Below are positions 7,004 through 14,549 of a DNA stretch of 32,432 bases, in pieces (position 1 is the first letter of the stretch; each line of letters begins with the position of its first letter). The notes under the pieces are model-generated. The model saw nothing but the letters and a program-made list of their open reading frames with translations, searched no databases and was not told where the DNA came from. The stretch covers positions 1-32,432 of the forward strand of contig JASJDJ010000069.1 of the NCBI GenBank assembly GCA_030065635.1. Reading direction: 5' to 3'. A program made the translations under genes and the position numbers. The stretch is from Xenococcaceae cyanobacterium MO_188.B32 (lineage in GTDB: Bacteria; Cyanobacteriota; Cyanobacteriia; Cyanobacteriales; Xenococcaceae).

Positions 7004-9571
7004 ATGAAAAGAGTCTTTTGGATGGCTTTTGTATTTATAAGTATTAGTTGGCAAAATTCACAACCAATTCTTGCTCAAGTTAGTTTAGACAAAATTGAAC
7101 ATAATTTAGCTAGCAAAAATAATAATTCTGAACTACTGGAACAACAGGCAAAAGAATTATATAAGACAGGAAGATTAACAGAAGCAATTCCTTTATTGGT
7201 AAAAGCGATCGATAATTATCGTGGGCAAGAAAAAGTAATTAAAGAAGCGACCGCGACGAGAAATTTAGCTTTAATTTATCAACAACTGGGTCAATGGGAA
7301 CAGACAAAAAATGCCATCAAAAAAGTATATAATCTTCTGCCGAAAGTAACCTCCGATCGTGAAAGAAAAAAGATTATTGCCCAAACTCTTGAAGTTAGGG
7401 GACAGTTAGAATTATCTCTCAATCAAGCAGACGTAGCTTTAGCAACTTGGCAAGAAGCAGCTACCAATTACCAACAAATTGGTGATTTTACTGGTTACAC
7501 TACCAATCAAATTTATCAAGCACAAGCTCTAAGAACTCAAGGATTGTATGCTAGAGCAATTAAGACCTTAACTCAAGTTAAGGACAATCTCAAAACAGAG
7601 CCAGATAACCTACTTAAAGCCAAAGCATTACATAGTATTGGGGATGTCTTGCGCCGTGTAGGTCAATATCAACAATCTAGAGTAATTTTAGACGAAAGTC
7701 TTGCCATTGCAAAACAATTATCCGCTCGACAAGAGACTGCGGATATCTTGTTGAGTTTGGGCAGCACGACTAGAGCGCAAAAAGATTACCAAACTGCTTT
7801 TGCCTACTATCAAAGAGCGATCGCTATCTCTTCTTTACCAGAACAACAAATTTTAGGCAAACTCAACCAACTTAGCCTACTGATAGACCGAGAAAAAGTC
7901 CCTTCAGCCCTAGTCTTAGTAACGGAAATCGAACAACTTTTATCTAAGCTACCTTCTGCTTCCTCCGCCATAGATAGCAGGATTAGTTTAGCTCGTAGTT
8001 TAATGAAGTTACAGCGAGATTTTCCGCAACAAAGCAACGTATCGGCGCAAAAATCATCTATTATCCCATATTTAGCCGACGCTATTGCCCTAGCAAGAAG
8101 TATGGGCGATCGACGGCGAGAGTCTGAAGCAATGGGTAATTTAGGAACTTTGTACGAAGAGAATCAACAGTTAGAAGAAGCACAAAAGTTAACAGAAGAA
8201 GCCCTCATCATTGCTAAAACATTACAGGCTCCGGATTTATCCTATCAATGGCATTGGCAACTAGGCAGAATTTTAAGAGCTAAAGGAGAATCAGCCAAAG
8301 CGATCGCTGCCTATACTCAATCTATAGATACTCTTGCTAGTTTACGTAGCGATCTAGTTGCCATTAGTTCAGAAGTCCGTTTTTCTTTTCGAGAAAATGT
8401 CGAACCAGTTTATCGCCAACTAGTAGATTTACTTTTACAGCCTACTACTCAAGCAGTTACCCAAACCAATTTAAAACAAGCTAGAGAAGTAATCGAATCT
8501 CTACAATTGGCAGAATTAGACAACTTTTTTCGGGATGCTTGTGTAGATACAGAACCAGTCCAAATAGACCAGTTAGATCCTCAGGCAGCAGTTTTATATC
8601 CAATCATTTTAGGCGATCGCCTTGAAGTGATTGCAGCTTTACCAGGACAACCCCTGCGCCATTACACTACTGACATATCTCCACAAGAAATAGAAATCGA
8701 TGTTACCTCAATTATCTCTTTAGTCAAACTTCCTCAAAGAAGACTCAATTTAATTCCTTTCCAAAAAGCATATCAGTGGTTAATTGCCCCCATTGCAGCA
8801 GAGTTAGCGACTAATAAAATAGAGACCATCGTGTTTATTCCCGACGGAATACTGCGTAATCTTCCTCCCGCAGTATTGCACGACGGCGATCGCTATTTAG
8901 TAGAAAAATATAATTTGGCGATCGCTCCTGGTTTACAATTAGTTGACTCTCAGCCCATCTCTTTAACCAAAAAACGAGAATTATTATTGGCAGGATTAAC
9001 CGAAGCTCGTCAGGGGTTTAGTCCTCTTCCTGGAGTAAATAAAGAAGTTCGAGATATTAGTACCCTCTATCCTGCGGAAATTATTTTAAATAGCTCTTTT
9101 ACCGAAGATAATTTTAACCAAGTTGTTAAAAATTCCAATTACAAAGTTATCCATTTAGCCACCCACGGTAAGTTTAGTTCTAATCTAGATAATACCTTTG
9201 TTCTTACTTGGGATGAACGTTTGAATATTAATGAGTTAAATGAATTAATTCGTGCAGATAGTAAACAATTTAACCCAGTTGAATTACTGGTTCTCAGTGC
9301 TTGCGAAACTGCCATTGGAGATAAGCAAGCTGCTCTCGGATTAGCTGGAATTGCCGTGCGGGCAGGAGCAAGAAGTACTATGGCATCCTTATGGGATGTT
9401 AGCGATGAGGCTACAGTAATGCTAATGACCAATTTTTACCGAGAATTGAAAAAAACTAACATAACTAAAGCAGAAGCTCTAAGGATTGCTCAACAAAAAG
9501 TATTACAAGAGAAAAAGTTTTCTCACCCCTATTTTTGGTCTGCTTTTATTCTAGTCGGTAACTGGTTGTAA
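7004..9571 (+). CDS. Exported TPR-CHAT protein (caspase-like peptidase fold)
   Basis: The 855-residue protein has a signal peptide (about 1-25, ending ILAQVS). Tetratricopeptide repeats cover about 40-445, for example LYKTGRLTEAIPLL and AFAYYQRAIAIS. A C-terminal CHAT domain covers about 545-855. The dyad is present: His721 in HLATHGKF and Cys767 in LSACETA, followed by GLAGIAVRAGARS and ASLWDVSD, both usual in CHAT domains. CHAT domains belong to the caspase/separase clan, and some are proteases controlled by partner proteins. The gene is 54 bases after tpsB on the same strand, so TpsA or TpsB is a plausible substrate or partner in the periplasm; that is inference. ATG 7004 and GTG 7001 are both served by AGGAAGGGG. 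Confidence 0.9.
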   Translation: MKRVFWMAFVFISISWQNSQPILAQVSLDKIEHNLASKNNNSELLEQQAKELYKTGRLTEAIPLLVKAIDNYRGQEKVIKEATATRNLALIYQQLGQWEQTKNAIKKVYNLLPKVTSDRERKKIIAQTLEVRGQLELSLNQADVALATWQEAATNYQQIGDFTGYTTNQIYQAQALRTQGLYARAIKTLTQVKDNLKTEPDNLLKAKALHSIGDVLRRVGQYQQSRVILDESLAIAKQLSARQETADILLSLGSTTRAQKDYQTAFAYYQRAIAISSLPEQQILGKLNQLSLLIDREKVPSALVLVTEIEQLLSKLPSASSAIDSRISLARSLMKLQRDFPQQSNVSAQKSSIIPYLADAIALARSMGDRRRESEAMGNLGTLYEENQQLEEAQKLTEEALIIAKTLQAPDLSYQWHWQLGRILRAKGESAKAIAAYTQSIDTLASLRSDLVAISSEVRFSFRENVEPVYRQLVDLLLQPTTQAVTQTNLKQAREVIESLQLAELDNFFRDACVDTEPVQIDQLDPQAAVLYPIILGDRLEVIAALPGQPLRHYTTDISPQEIEIDVTSIISLVKLPQRRLNLIPFQKAYQWLIAPIAAELATNKIETIVFIPDGILRNLPPAVLHDGDRYLVEKYNLAIAPGLQLVDSQPISLTKKRELLLAGLTEARQGFSPLPGVNKEVRDISTLYPAEIILNSSFTEDNFNQVVKNSNYKVIHLATHGKFSSNLDNTFVLTWDERLNINELNELIRADSKQFNPVELLVLSACETAIGDKQAALGLAGIAVRAGARSTMASLWDVSDEATVMLMTNFYRELKKTNITKAEALRIAQQKVLQEKKFSHPYFWSAFILVGNWL

Positions 9572-9675
9572 TTTTACTGCTAACGAAGAATCGATCGGAG
9601 TTGCAGAATATTCTTAACTACTAACACTTCTGAATTCGGCAACTCCTAAATAAATCAATTAAATGGGCTCTCAAC

Positions 9676-10158
9676 TTATCGACGGTTATGACCTCTTCTA
9701 CCTCTATGCTGTGCCATCATATCTGCCATTTTTTGACGCTGTTCGGAAGTTAATACTTCTCTAACTTCTAACATTGCTTCAAAACGGCTATCTGCTAATT
9801 GTTGACGTAAACTTTGCATTTCTTGATGTTGTTGTCTGAGTCGATCGGGATTAGCATCACTAGTTAAAAGCGATCGCATCTCTTCTCTTGCTTCCTGTAA
9901 TTGTTGGTAATTTTCTTCGTTGGCTGCACGATACTTTTCATGTATAGCGTCTATTTGTGTTGATTGTTCGTCAGTTAGGTCTAATTTTTCTGTCAATTTT
10001 TTTATTCCTTCACCCCCATATCTTCTTTGAGAAAACATTTGGGCAATTTGTATATTTTCTGGTTGTTGGGAGTCTTCAGGATTTATCTGTGCAGCATAAG
10101 TACCTAAAGGTAAAATAAGAGATAATGCTGCTAAAGTTGAAAAAGTTCGCCACATCAT
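9676..10158 (-). CDS. Spy/CpxP-like periplasmic protein
   Basis: The 160-residue protein has a signal peptide (about 1-22, ending TYAAQ). A helical, glutamine- and charge-rich domain follows with two LTxEQ-type motifs, LTDEQ and LTSEQR, as in the Spy/CpxP/ZraP group. Those proteins are periplasmic chaperones or stress sensors that work as alpha-helical cradles. The C-terminus is basic and histidine-containing (MMAQHRGRRGHNRR). AAAGGAG lies 9 bases before ATG 10158; a second ATG follows at once. The gene is alone on its strand, convergent with the CHAT gene. Its place beside envelope-secretion genes fits an envelope role, but no regulatory link is visible. Confidence 0.8.
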   Translation of the reverse strand: MMWRTFSTLAALSLILPLGTYAAQINPEDSQQPENIQIAQMFSQRRYGGEGIKKLTEKLDLTDEQSTQIDAIHEKYRAANEENYQQLQEAREEMRSLLTSDANPDRLRQQHQEMQSLRQQLADSRFEAMLEVREVLTSEQRQKMADMMAQHRGRRGHNRR

Positions 10159-10337
10159 GATTTGTATCTCCTTTATTGAATTGAAGTTTTAATTACTGAC
10201 AGTTCAATACTAGAAAATTCAACTATGGCACTGCTTCGATCTAAATTCCCAAATTTCCAGGAACTTTAGTACTAGTTAGATTTGGTACTTTAGGACTAAA
10301 TTGAGTTAAAAAACAGATGACATCATATTAGATAGAG

Positions 10338-10387
10338 GTGACTATTCCCGACTCTCATCCTACGGATAGAGAGCGGGCTTCTCTAAC
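10338..10387 (-). ncRNA. Putative TnpB guide RNA (omega-RNA/reRNA) 3' scaffold
   Basis: Directly after the tnpB stop, on the minus strand, come GAAGCCCGC, a stem-loop (10377-10347) and GGAATAGTCACC. TnpB proteins are known to bind an RNA made from this end and to use the flanking sequence as the guide. The guide here would begin at about 10336 and read leftward. The RNA also extends back into the coding region; its 5' end cannot be placed. Confidence 0.45.
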
Positions 10388-11641
10388 TCACGCTAGAGAT
10401 CTTGCTGTCCTAACGGACGAATCCGAATTACGCCACTTATCTAGGCAAAATGCCCCCGACAGCCCGACTTGACAGCCTATTTCTTTCCCCCAAAGTCCTT
10501 GGGTACTAAGCATTTCTATGCCTCGATTACACAGTTCTTGAGCAGATGCAATATCTCTATCAGTTTCGTATCGGCACTCAGGACAAGAATGAAACCTGTC
10601 TTCTAATTCTTTCCTGACCTCAATACGGCAGTTAGGGCAAGTCTGACTACTCCCTCTATGGTCAACCTCAGCCACAAATACATTTCGCCTTTTGCCCACG
10701 TATTTTAGGAGCTGTCGAAATTGACCGAAACTCGCATCAACTGTCTGCTTACCCAGAAATCCTTTAGCCATAATCCGAAAATCTATATCTTCTACAAAGA
10801 TAGTATCTGCCATGTCACAGAGTTTATGGGCAAGCTTGAACTGGTAATCCTTTCTTTTGAAGGCAATATGATTGTGCAAAGATTCAACTTTTTTTCTGGC
10901 TTTCTCGTAGTTCTTGGATCGTTTCTGTTTTTTAGACAATCTGCGTTGTAGCACTTTCAGCCGACGGTACAGAGTCTTGAAAAACTTACGCCCAGGTTCG
11001 ACAAAGCCATCACTTGTCGCACAATAGGATAACAAACCTACATCCAAACCAATACAGTGACCATGGGGTATTGGCTCTGGTATCTCGATATCCGACTGGA
11101 TAGAAGTTACAGCATACCAACCCTTAGCTTTTTTTACTACCCTGATTTGCTTGATGACAAACCCTTCTGGAATAGATCGATGCAGATTGATCTCAACCAA
11201 ACCAAGTTTAGGTAACTTTATCTGCCAGTCAGTCAAAGGATTGGCTTTAAACTGAGGAAAAAGTATCGACTTCATTTGTCCGTACTTTTTGTATCTCGGA
11301 AATCCGAATCCTCTATTGATAAAGAAATCCCAAGCATCGTGCAGTCTTCTGATGTTAGTCTGCAAAACCTGAGAAGGAACTGCTTTTAGTTCAGGGTATA
11401 CTCTTTTGGCTTTAGGTAGGTTGTTTTGCTGCTGATGATATCCAGGGAAAGGATAATCCGCAGGTATGATGTATTCCGATACCAAGCTACATCTATCGAT
11501 AGCACATTTTCGAGAACCAATGTAATCTTTGAGTTCTCTAAGTGCATAATTATAAGATTTCCGACAAATTTCCAACCACTCTAGGAGCAGTTCTTCTTGT
11601 CGGGCATCTGGATAAATTCGATAGACATAATTAAGAATCAT
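10388..11641 (-). CDS. tnpB: TnpB RNA-guided endonuclease of an IS605-type element
   Basis: The protein has 417 residues when started at MILNYVYRIYP (11641), the usual TnpB beginning; an upstream in-frame ATG at 11659 adds six residues. The RuvC nuclease residues are all present: Asp200 (GLDVG), Glu284 (FVEDID) and Asp363 (DRDIASAQ). The zinc ribbon CPNC (335-338) and CPEC (353-356) lies between the last two. A basic helical stretch at about 220-260 (LYRRLKVLQRRLSKKQKRS) fits the region between RuvC I and II. Length is normal for the family. The reading frame is intact, so the nuclease could be active. Its known role is to cut the empty donor site and favour retention of the element. Confidence 0.9.
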   Translation of the reverse strand: MILNYVYRIYPDARQEELLLEWLEICRKSYNYALRELKDYIGSRKCAIDRCSLVSEYIIPADYPFPGYHQQQNNLPKAKRVYPELKAVPSQVLQTNIRRLHDAWDFFINRGFGFPRYKKYGQMKSILFPQFKANPLTDWQIKLPKLGLVEINLHRSIPEGFVIKQIRVVKKAKGWYAVTSIQSDIEIPEPIPHGHCIGLDVGLLSYCATSDGFVEPGRKFFKTLYRRLKVLQRRLSKKQKRSKNYEKARKKVESLHNHIAFKRKDYQFKLAHKLCDMADTIFVEDIDFRIMAKGFLGKQTVDASFGQFRQLLKYVGKRRNVFVAEVDHRGSSQTCPNCRIEVRKELEDRFHSCPECRYETDRDIASAQELCNRGIEMLSTQGLWGKEIGCQVGLSGAFCLDKWRNSDSSVRTARSLA

Positions 11642-11757
11642 CGGAAAATAATACCACATTTTAGATTTATGGTAAATACTAATTATAAAGGCATCGCCGG
11701 GAGGGGGCTTGAAAACGCGCGTTATTCAATTGGGCAGCACAACCAGAGTCTGATTAA

Positions 11758-11836
11758 GCGGGACTTCCCGCCGTTATAATTAGTGCGGGGGAATATCTGT
11801 ATCCCGACTCCTATTGCTCCGCGATAAGGAGCGGGA
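11758..11836. repeat. Hairpins at the presumed left end of the IS605-type element
   Basis: A perfect hairpin GCGGGA-CT-TCCCGC spans 11758-11771. A larger imperfect one spans 11802-11836 and resembles the right-end palindrome at 10347-10377 in sequence and orientation. CCCGC (11767-11771) can also pair with GCGGG (11785-11789), so alternative folds exist. A leftover end of a second, plus-strand element is a less likely reading. Confidence 0.5.
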
Positions 11837-11908
11837 CTTAGCTTCCCCCTAACCCCCTAAAAAGTTAAATAACTTTGAACTCCGAACTCTGTTGACTAAT
11901 CTCAAGCT

Positions 11909-13168
11909 ATGGCCAAATTGCTTTGGAAAAAACATCCTTTTCGTTTGCTTCTTTACCTCGAATGGGTTTTGCTTGGCATTGTCTTAGTCGCATCATTAAT
12001 ACCCCATCCTCACCATCACTTTCATCCTGACCGTCAGAGAACAATTTTGCATTTGGCAGCAATATTGAGTATAGCTATGTTAGGAGTTATGGGTTTAAGG
12101 TTGCCCTACGGTTCCCAACTATTACAAAAACTATATATTAGCAGCGGATTTGGTTTGAGTTGGATAGCCGTATTACTCGGAGGAAGAGGGGGAAGGGTTT
12201 TTCCTACACTACTTTTAATTGTAGTTATTCGTGCTTGTTTATTATTTTCTTGGAACGGACGTATTTTTGTTGCTATTTTTAGTTATGCTTCTTTTTTATT
12301 GGTACAAATAATATCTTTTCTGGGTATTCGTCCTTTTGGCATTCCTCTTGGGAGACCATTCCCTAGATTAGTTCATCGTTTACCGTCAGAAGAGTTACAA
12401 AATGTCTTGATTGGTTTGACTATTAACTCTGCATTGTGGTTTGGTTTAGTCTTGACATTTGTACTATTGTTAGTAGGGGCAGTGTTGGCAGAACATGAAA
12501 GCCAAAAAAAACTAGCTATTGCCAACCACCGCTTACGCCAATATGCTCTAGCTATAGAAAATCAGGCTATTCTACAAGAAAGAAACCGTATAGCTCGTGA
12601 AATACACGATTCTGTCGGTCATTATCTAACTGCCCAAAGTATTCAGCTAGAAAATACAGCTTTATTTTTAGCTACCGATCGAGAAAAAGCTGCTTACCAT
12701 CTACAAAACGCGAGACAATTAGGAAAAGATGCTCTTCAGAATGTTCGTCAGTCAGTGGCAACTTTACGCAACCATCCTCTCAAAGGTCGATCGCTTAAAA
12801 TAGCTATAGAACAACTTGTAGAAGAGTTTAAACGTAATTCTGGTATAGCGATCGCGTTTAGTCTCAATCTATTAACTTCACCTTCAATGGAAGTCACCAC
12901 CGCTTTATATCGGATATTACAGGAGGCTTTAACTAATATTTCTAAACACAGTAATGCTACCCAGGTGCATCTTACCCTAACAGAGCAAAATAGCCACATT
13001 TATCTACACATAAAAGATAATGGCAAGGGTTTTAATCCTGCTGAAAATACTACTGGTTTTGGTTTACAGGGAATGCGAGAGCGTACAGAAGCCCTAGATG
13101 GTAAGTTTGAATTAACAAGTAAACCACAGCAAGGATGTGAAATTAGGGTTGAGATTGAGAATAAGTAA
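11909..13168 (+). CDS. Membrane sensor histidine kinase, NarL/DesK type (HisKA_3)
   Basis: The 419-residue protein has several hydrophobic segments in residues 1-195 (about 12-32, 45-63, 75-95, 97-135 and 168-192), joined to a short coiled coil (195-225). HisKA_3 dimerisation follows, with the phospho-acceptor His233 in REIHDSVGHYL. The HATPase_c domain has the N box EALTNISKHSNA and G boxes DNGKGF and GFGLQGMRER. There is no obvious extracellular ligand domain, so it may sense something in or near the membrane. A His-rich HPHHHFH stretch near residue 33 could bind metal. The response regulator gene follows after 68 bases and is surely its partner. The signal is unknown. Confidence 0.9.
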   Translation: MAKLLWKKHPFRLLLYLEWVLLGIVLVASLIPHPHHHFHPDRQRTILHLAAILSIAMLGVMGLRLPYGSQLLQKLYISSGFGLSWIAVLLGGRGGRVFPTLLLIVVIRACLLFSWNGRIFVAIFSYASFLLVQIISFLGIRPFGIPLGRPFPRLVHRLPSEELQNVLIGLTINSALWFGLVLTFVLLLVGAVLAEHESQKKLAIANHRLRQYALAIENQAILQERNRIAREIHDSVGHYLTAQSIQLENTALFLATDREKAAYHLQNARQLGKDALQNVRQSVATLRNHPLKGRSLKIAIEQLVEEFKRNSGIAIAFSLNLLTSPSMEVTTALYRILQEALTNISKHSNATQVHLTLTEQNSHIYLHIKDNGKGFNPAENTTGFGLQGMRERTEALDGKFELTSKPQQGCEIRVEIENK

Positions 13169-13187
13169 TAAGTAATAAGTAGTAAGT
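13160..13187. repeat. Tandem heptamer repeat AATAAGT
   Basis: AATAAGT occurs at 13160-13166, 13167-13173 and 13174-13180, with a degenerate fourth copy AGTAAGT at 13181-13187. The first copies overlap the stop codon of the histidine kinase. Short tandem heptamer repeats of this kind are known in cyanobacterial genomes. A shorter run with the same unit follows the tpsB stop (about 6945-6956). Confidence 0.7.
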
Positions 13188-13236
13188 ATTTAGGTGTTAG
13201 GTAATAGGGAGAGAAAAATAACAGTTAACAGTACTT

Positions 13237-13866
13237 ATGATTAAAGTGTTATTGGTTGACGATCAAAGTATTATTCGTGAGGGATTGGCAAGTTTGTTAT
13301 CAACTAAAGCGGATATAGAGATTGTTGGGGAGGCAGAAAACGGTAAAGTAGCTATAGAGCGATCGCTTGCCCTACAACCTGATGTGGTCTTAATGGATGT
13401 GCGAATGCCTGTAATGGATGGAGTAGCAGCGATTCGTATTCTGTCTGAACGAGCTCCTCAAATTAAGGTTTTAGTACTGACTACTTTTGATGATGATGAG
13501 TACGTTACTCAAGCTATGAGTCATGGTGCCAAAGGATACTTGCTCAAAGATACTCCTTCTGAAGAATTAGCCCAAGCAATTCGTTCAGTGAATCAAGGCT
13601 ATACTCAGTTGGGACCGGGATTATTTGAGAAAATGATAATAGCCAATTCTCACCCTACAGTTAAATCTCCTCCCGAATTAGCTACTCTTACCCCCAGAGA
13701 AAAAGAAGTATTACAGTTAATTGCTGCTGGCTATAGCAATCGTGAAATTGCCGAACAATTGTATATTGCCGAACGTACTGTTAAAAATCACGTCAATAGT
13801 ATTTTGCGCCGTCTCAATCTGCGCGATCGAACTCAAGCTGCTATTTTTGCGACTAATTATTTGTAA
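13237..13866 (+). CDS. NarL/LuxR-family response regulator
   Basis: The 209-residue transcription factor has a receiver domain (about 1-120) with acidic residues Asp8 and Asp9, phospho-acceptor Asp54 (LMDVRMP), Thr82-Thr83 and Lys104 (GYLLKDTP). A C-terminal LuxR-type helix-turn-helix spans about 147-205 (LTPREKEVLQLIAAGYSN, then EIAEQLYIAERTVKNHV). All active-site residues are present, so phosphorylation by the kinase encoded just upstream should control DNA binding. Target genes cannot be read from the window; the neighbouring envelope genes are only candidates. Confidence 0.93.
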   Translation: MIKVLLVDDQSIIREGLASLLSTKADIEIVGEAENGKVAIERSLALQPDVVLMDVRMPVMDGVAAIRILSERAPQIKVLVLTTFDDDEYVTQAMSHGAKGYLLKDTPSEELAQAIRSVNQGYTQLGPGLFEKMIIANSHPTVKSPPELATLTPREKEVLQLIAAGYSNREIAEQLYIAERTVKNHVNSILRRLNLRDRTQAAIFATNYL

Positions 13867-13904
13867 AACTTCCTAATTTAATCTATTCTCAGAAACCTTT
13901 AGCC

Positions 13905-13934
13905 AATGATATACTTTGTTTATCATTAAAGTAT
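13905..13934. promoter_or_regulatory. Two interleaved inverted repeats upstream of mazE-like gene (operator)
   Basis: AATGATA (13905-13911) is mirrored by TATCATT (13921-13927). ATACTTT (13911-13917) is mirrored by AAAGTAT (13928-13934). The two palindromes interlock just before the antitoxin ATG at 13943. MazE-type antitoxins bind such palindromes to repress their own operon, so this is the likely autoregulatory site, overlapping the promoter. Confidence 0.55.
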
Positions 13935-13942
13935 TATCAACA

Positions 13943-14179
13943 ATGAAAACACAAATTGGTAAATGGGGAAACTCATTAGGTTTGAGAATTCCCAAATATG
14001 TTGTGCAAGCATTACACTTGAACACTAATGATGAGGTGGAGTGTCGAGTAGAAAATGGAGAATTGATTATTCGTCCTATCAAAGAAAAAGAATACACCCT
14101 TGATGAACTTTTAGAAGGAGTCATCGATAAGAGTGAAGAAGTTAATTGGGGTTCTCCTGTGGGCAAAGAAGAATGGTAG
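13943..14179 (+). CDS. mazE: MazE/AbrB-type antitoxin
   Basis: The 78-residue protein starts MKTQIGKWGNSLGLRIP, the classic swapped-hairpin AbrB/MazE DNA-binding fold; hydrophobic VVQALHL and ECRVENGELIIRP complete it. The acidic C-terminal tail (about 50-78) would wrap and block the toxin. ATG 13943 is preferred over an upstream in-frame codon at 13916, because the family starts here and the operator lies between them. Its stop overlaps the next gene by 7 bases (ATGGTAG), which couples translation of antitoxin and toxin. Confidence 0.88.
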   Translation: MKTQIGKWGNSLGLRIPKYVVQALHLNTNDEVECRVENGELIIRPIKEKEYTLDELLEGVIDKSEEVNWGSPVGKEEW

Positions 14180-14511
14180 ACTATGTACCCAAGCGAGGTG
14201 ATTTTGTTTGGATTAACTGCGATCCGCAAGCAGGTCACGAACAAAAAGGAGTTAGACCCGCTTTAGTAGTAAGCCATACTAAATTTAATCAGAAAACTGG
14301 TTTTGTGATGCTTTGTCCCGTTAGCAATACCAAACGCAAAAATTCATTTTATGTTCCTATACCTCTTGGGTATTCAGTCACGGGAGTAGTTATGAGCGAG
14401 CAGTTGCGTTCTCTAGATTATGAAGCCAGAGATATTAAGTTTATTTGTGAATGTCCAGAAGAATTGCTGAAAGAAGTTTTGCGGAAAATTAAACCAATAT
14501 TATTTAAATAA
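14173..14511 (+). CDS. mazF: MazF-type toxin, mRNA interferase (PemK/MazF family)
   Basis: The 112-residue protein begins MVDYVPKRGDFVWINCDPQ and continues with GHEQKGVRPALVVS, the core strands and the conserved RPALV region of MazF/PemK endoribonucleases. CPVSNTKR and the strand with VVMSEQLRSLD are also typical. Arg in GVRP and Thr in SNTK are the expected catalytic or RNA-contact positions in the family. The true start is ATG 14173, inside the antitoxin stop region. The pair looks complete, so it may be active in stress or in plasmid/island maintenance. It is a two-gene cassette with its own operator. Confidence 0.88.
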   Translation: MVDYVPKRGDFVWINCDPQAGHEQKGVRPALVVSHTKFNQKTGFVMLCPVSNTKRKNSFYVPIPLGYSVTGVVMSEQLRSLDYEARDIKFICECPEELLKEVLRKIKPILFK

Positions 14512-14549
14512 ATAAAAACCTAGCTAATTTCAATTACAAATATTTTCTG

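Larger units (their letters stand above)
10337..11850 (-). mobile_element. IS200/IS605-family element carrying only tnpB (IS1341-like)
   Basis: The element is read on the minus strand. Its right end holds an imperfect palindrome (10347-10377, stem CCCG-CTCTC/GAGAG-CGGG) and then AGTCACC (complement of 10337-10343). A similar palindrome in the same orientation lies at 11802-11836 (CCCG-CTCCT/AAGGAG-CGGG) and fits the left-end hairpin. An extra perfect hairpin GCGGGA/TCCCGC lies at 11758-11771. No tnpA transposase is present, so the element would need one in trans to move. The left boundary is approximate because these elements have no terminal inverted repeats or target duplication to mark it. 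Confidence 0.6.

Noticed and set aside
9139-9432. Minus-strand frame opposite the CHAT domain
   Set aside because: Shadow of the catalytic region of the CHAT gene, which is strongly supported.
10721-10951. Plus-strand frame within tnpB
   Set aside because: Antisense shadow of the RuvC and zinc-ribbon coding region.
11597-11779. 60-codon plus-strand frame over the left end of the tnpB element
   Set aside because: It overlaps the start of tnpB and the palindromes of the element end, and has no recognisable domain. A tail of a second, plus-strand tnpB was considered because it ends in RDFPPL before a hairpin, but evidence is too thin.
14146-14172. Upstream TTG start for the MazF-type toxin
   Set aside because: It would add nine residues not typical of the family and overlap the antitoxin more deeply; ATG 14173 gives the usual N-terminus.
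13873-14244. Minus-strand frame of 123 codons opposite the mazEF genes
   Set aside because: It is antisense to two clear family members with matching operon structure; no domain is visible.
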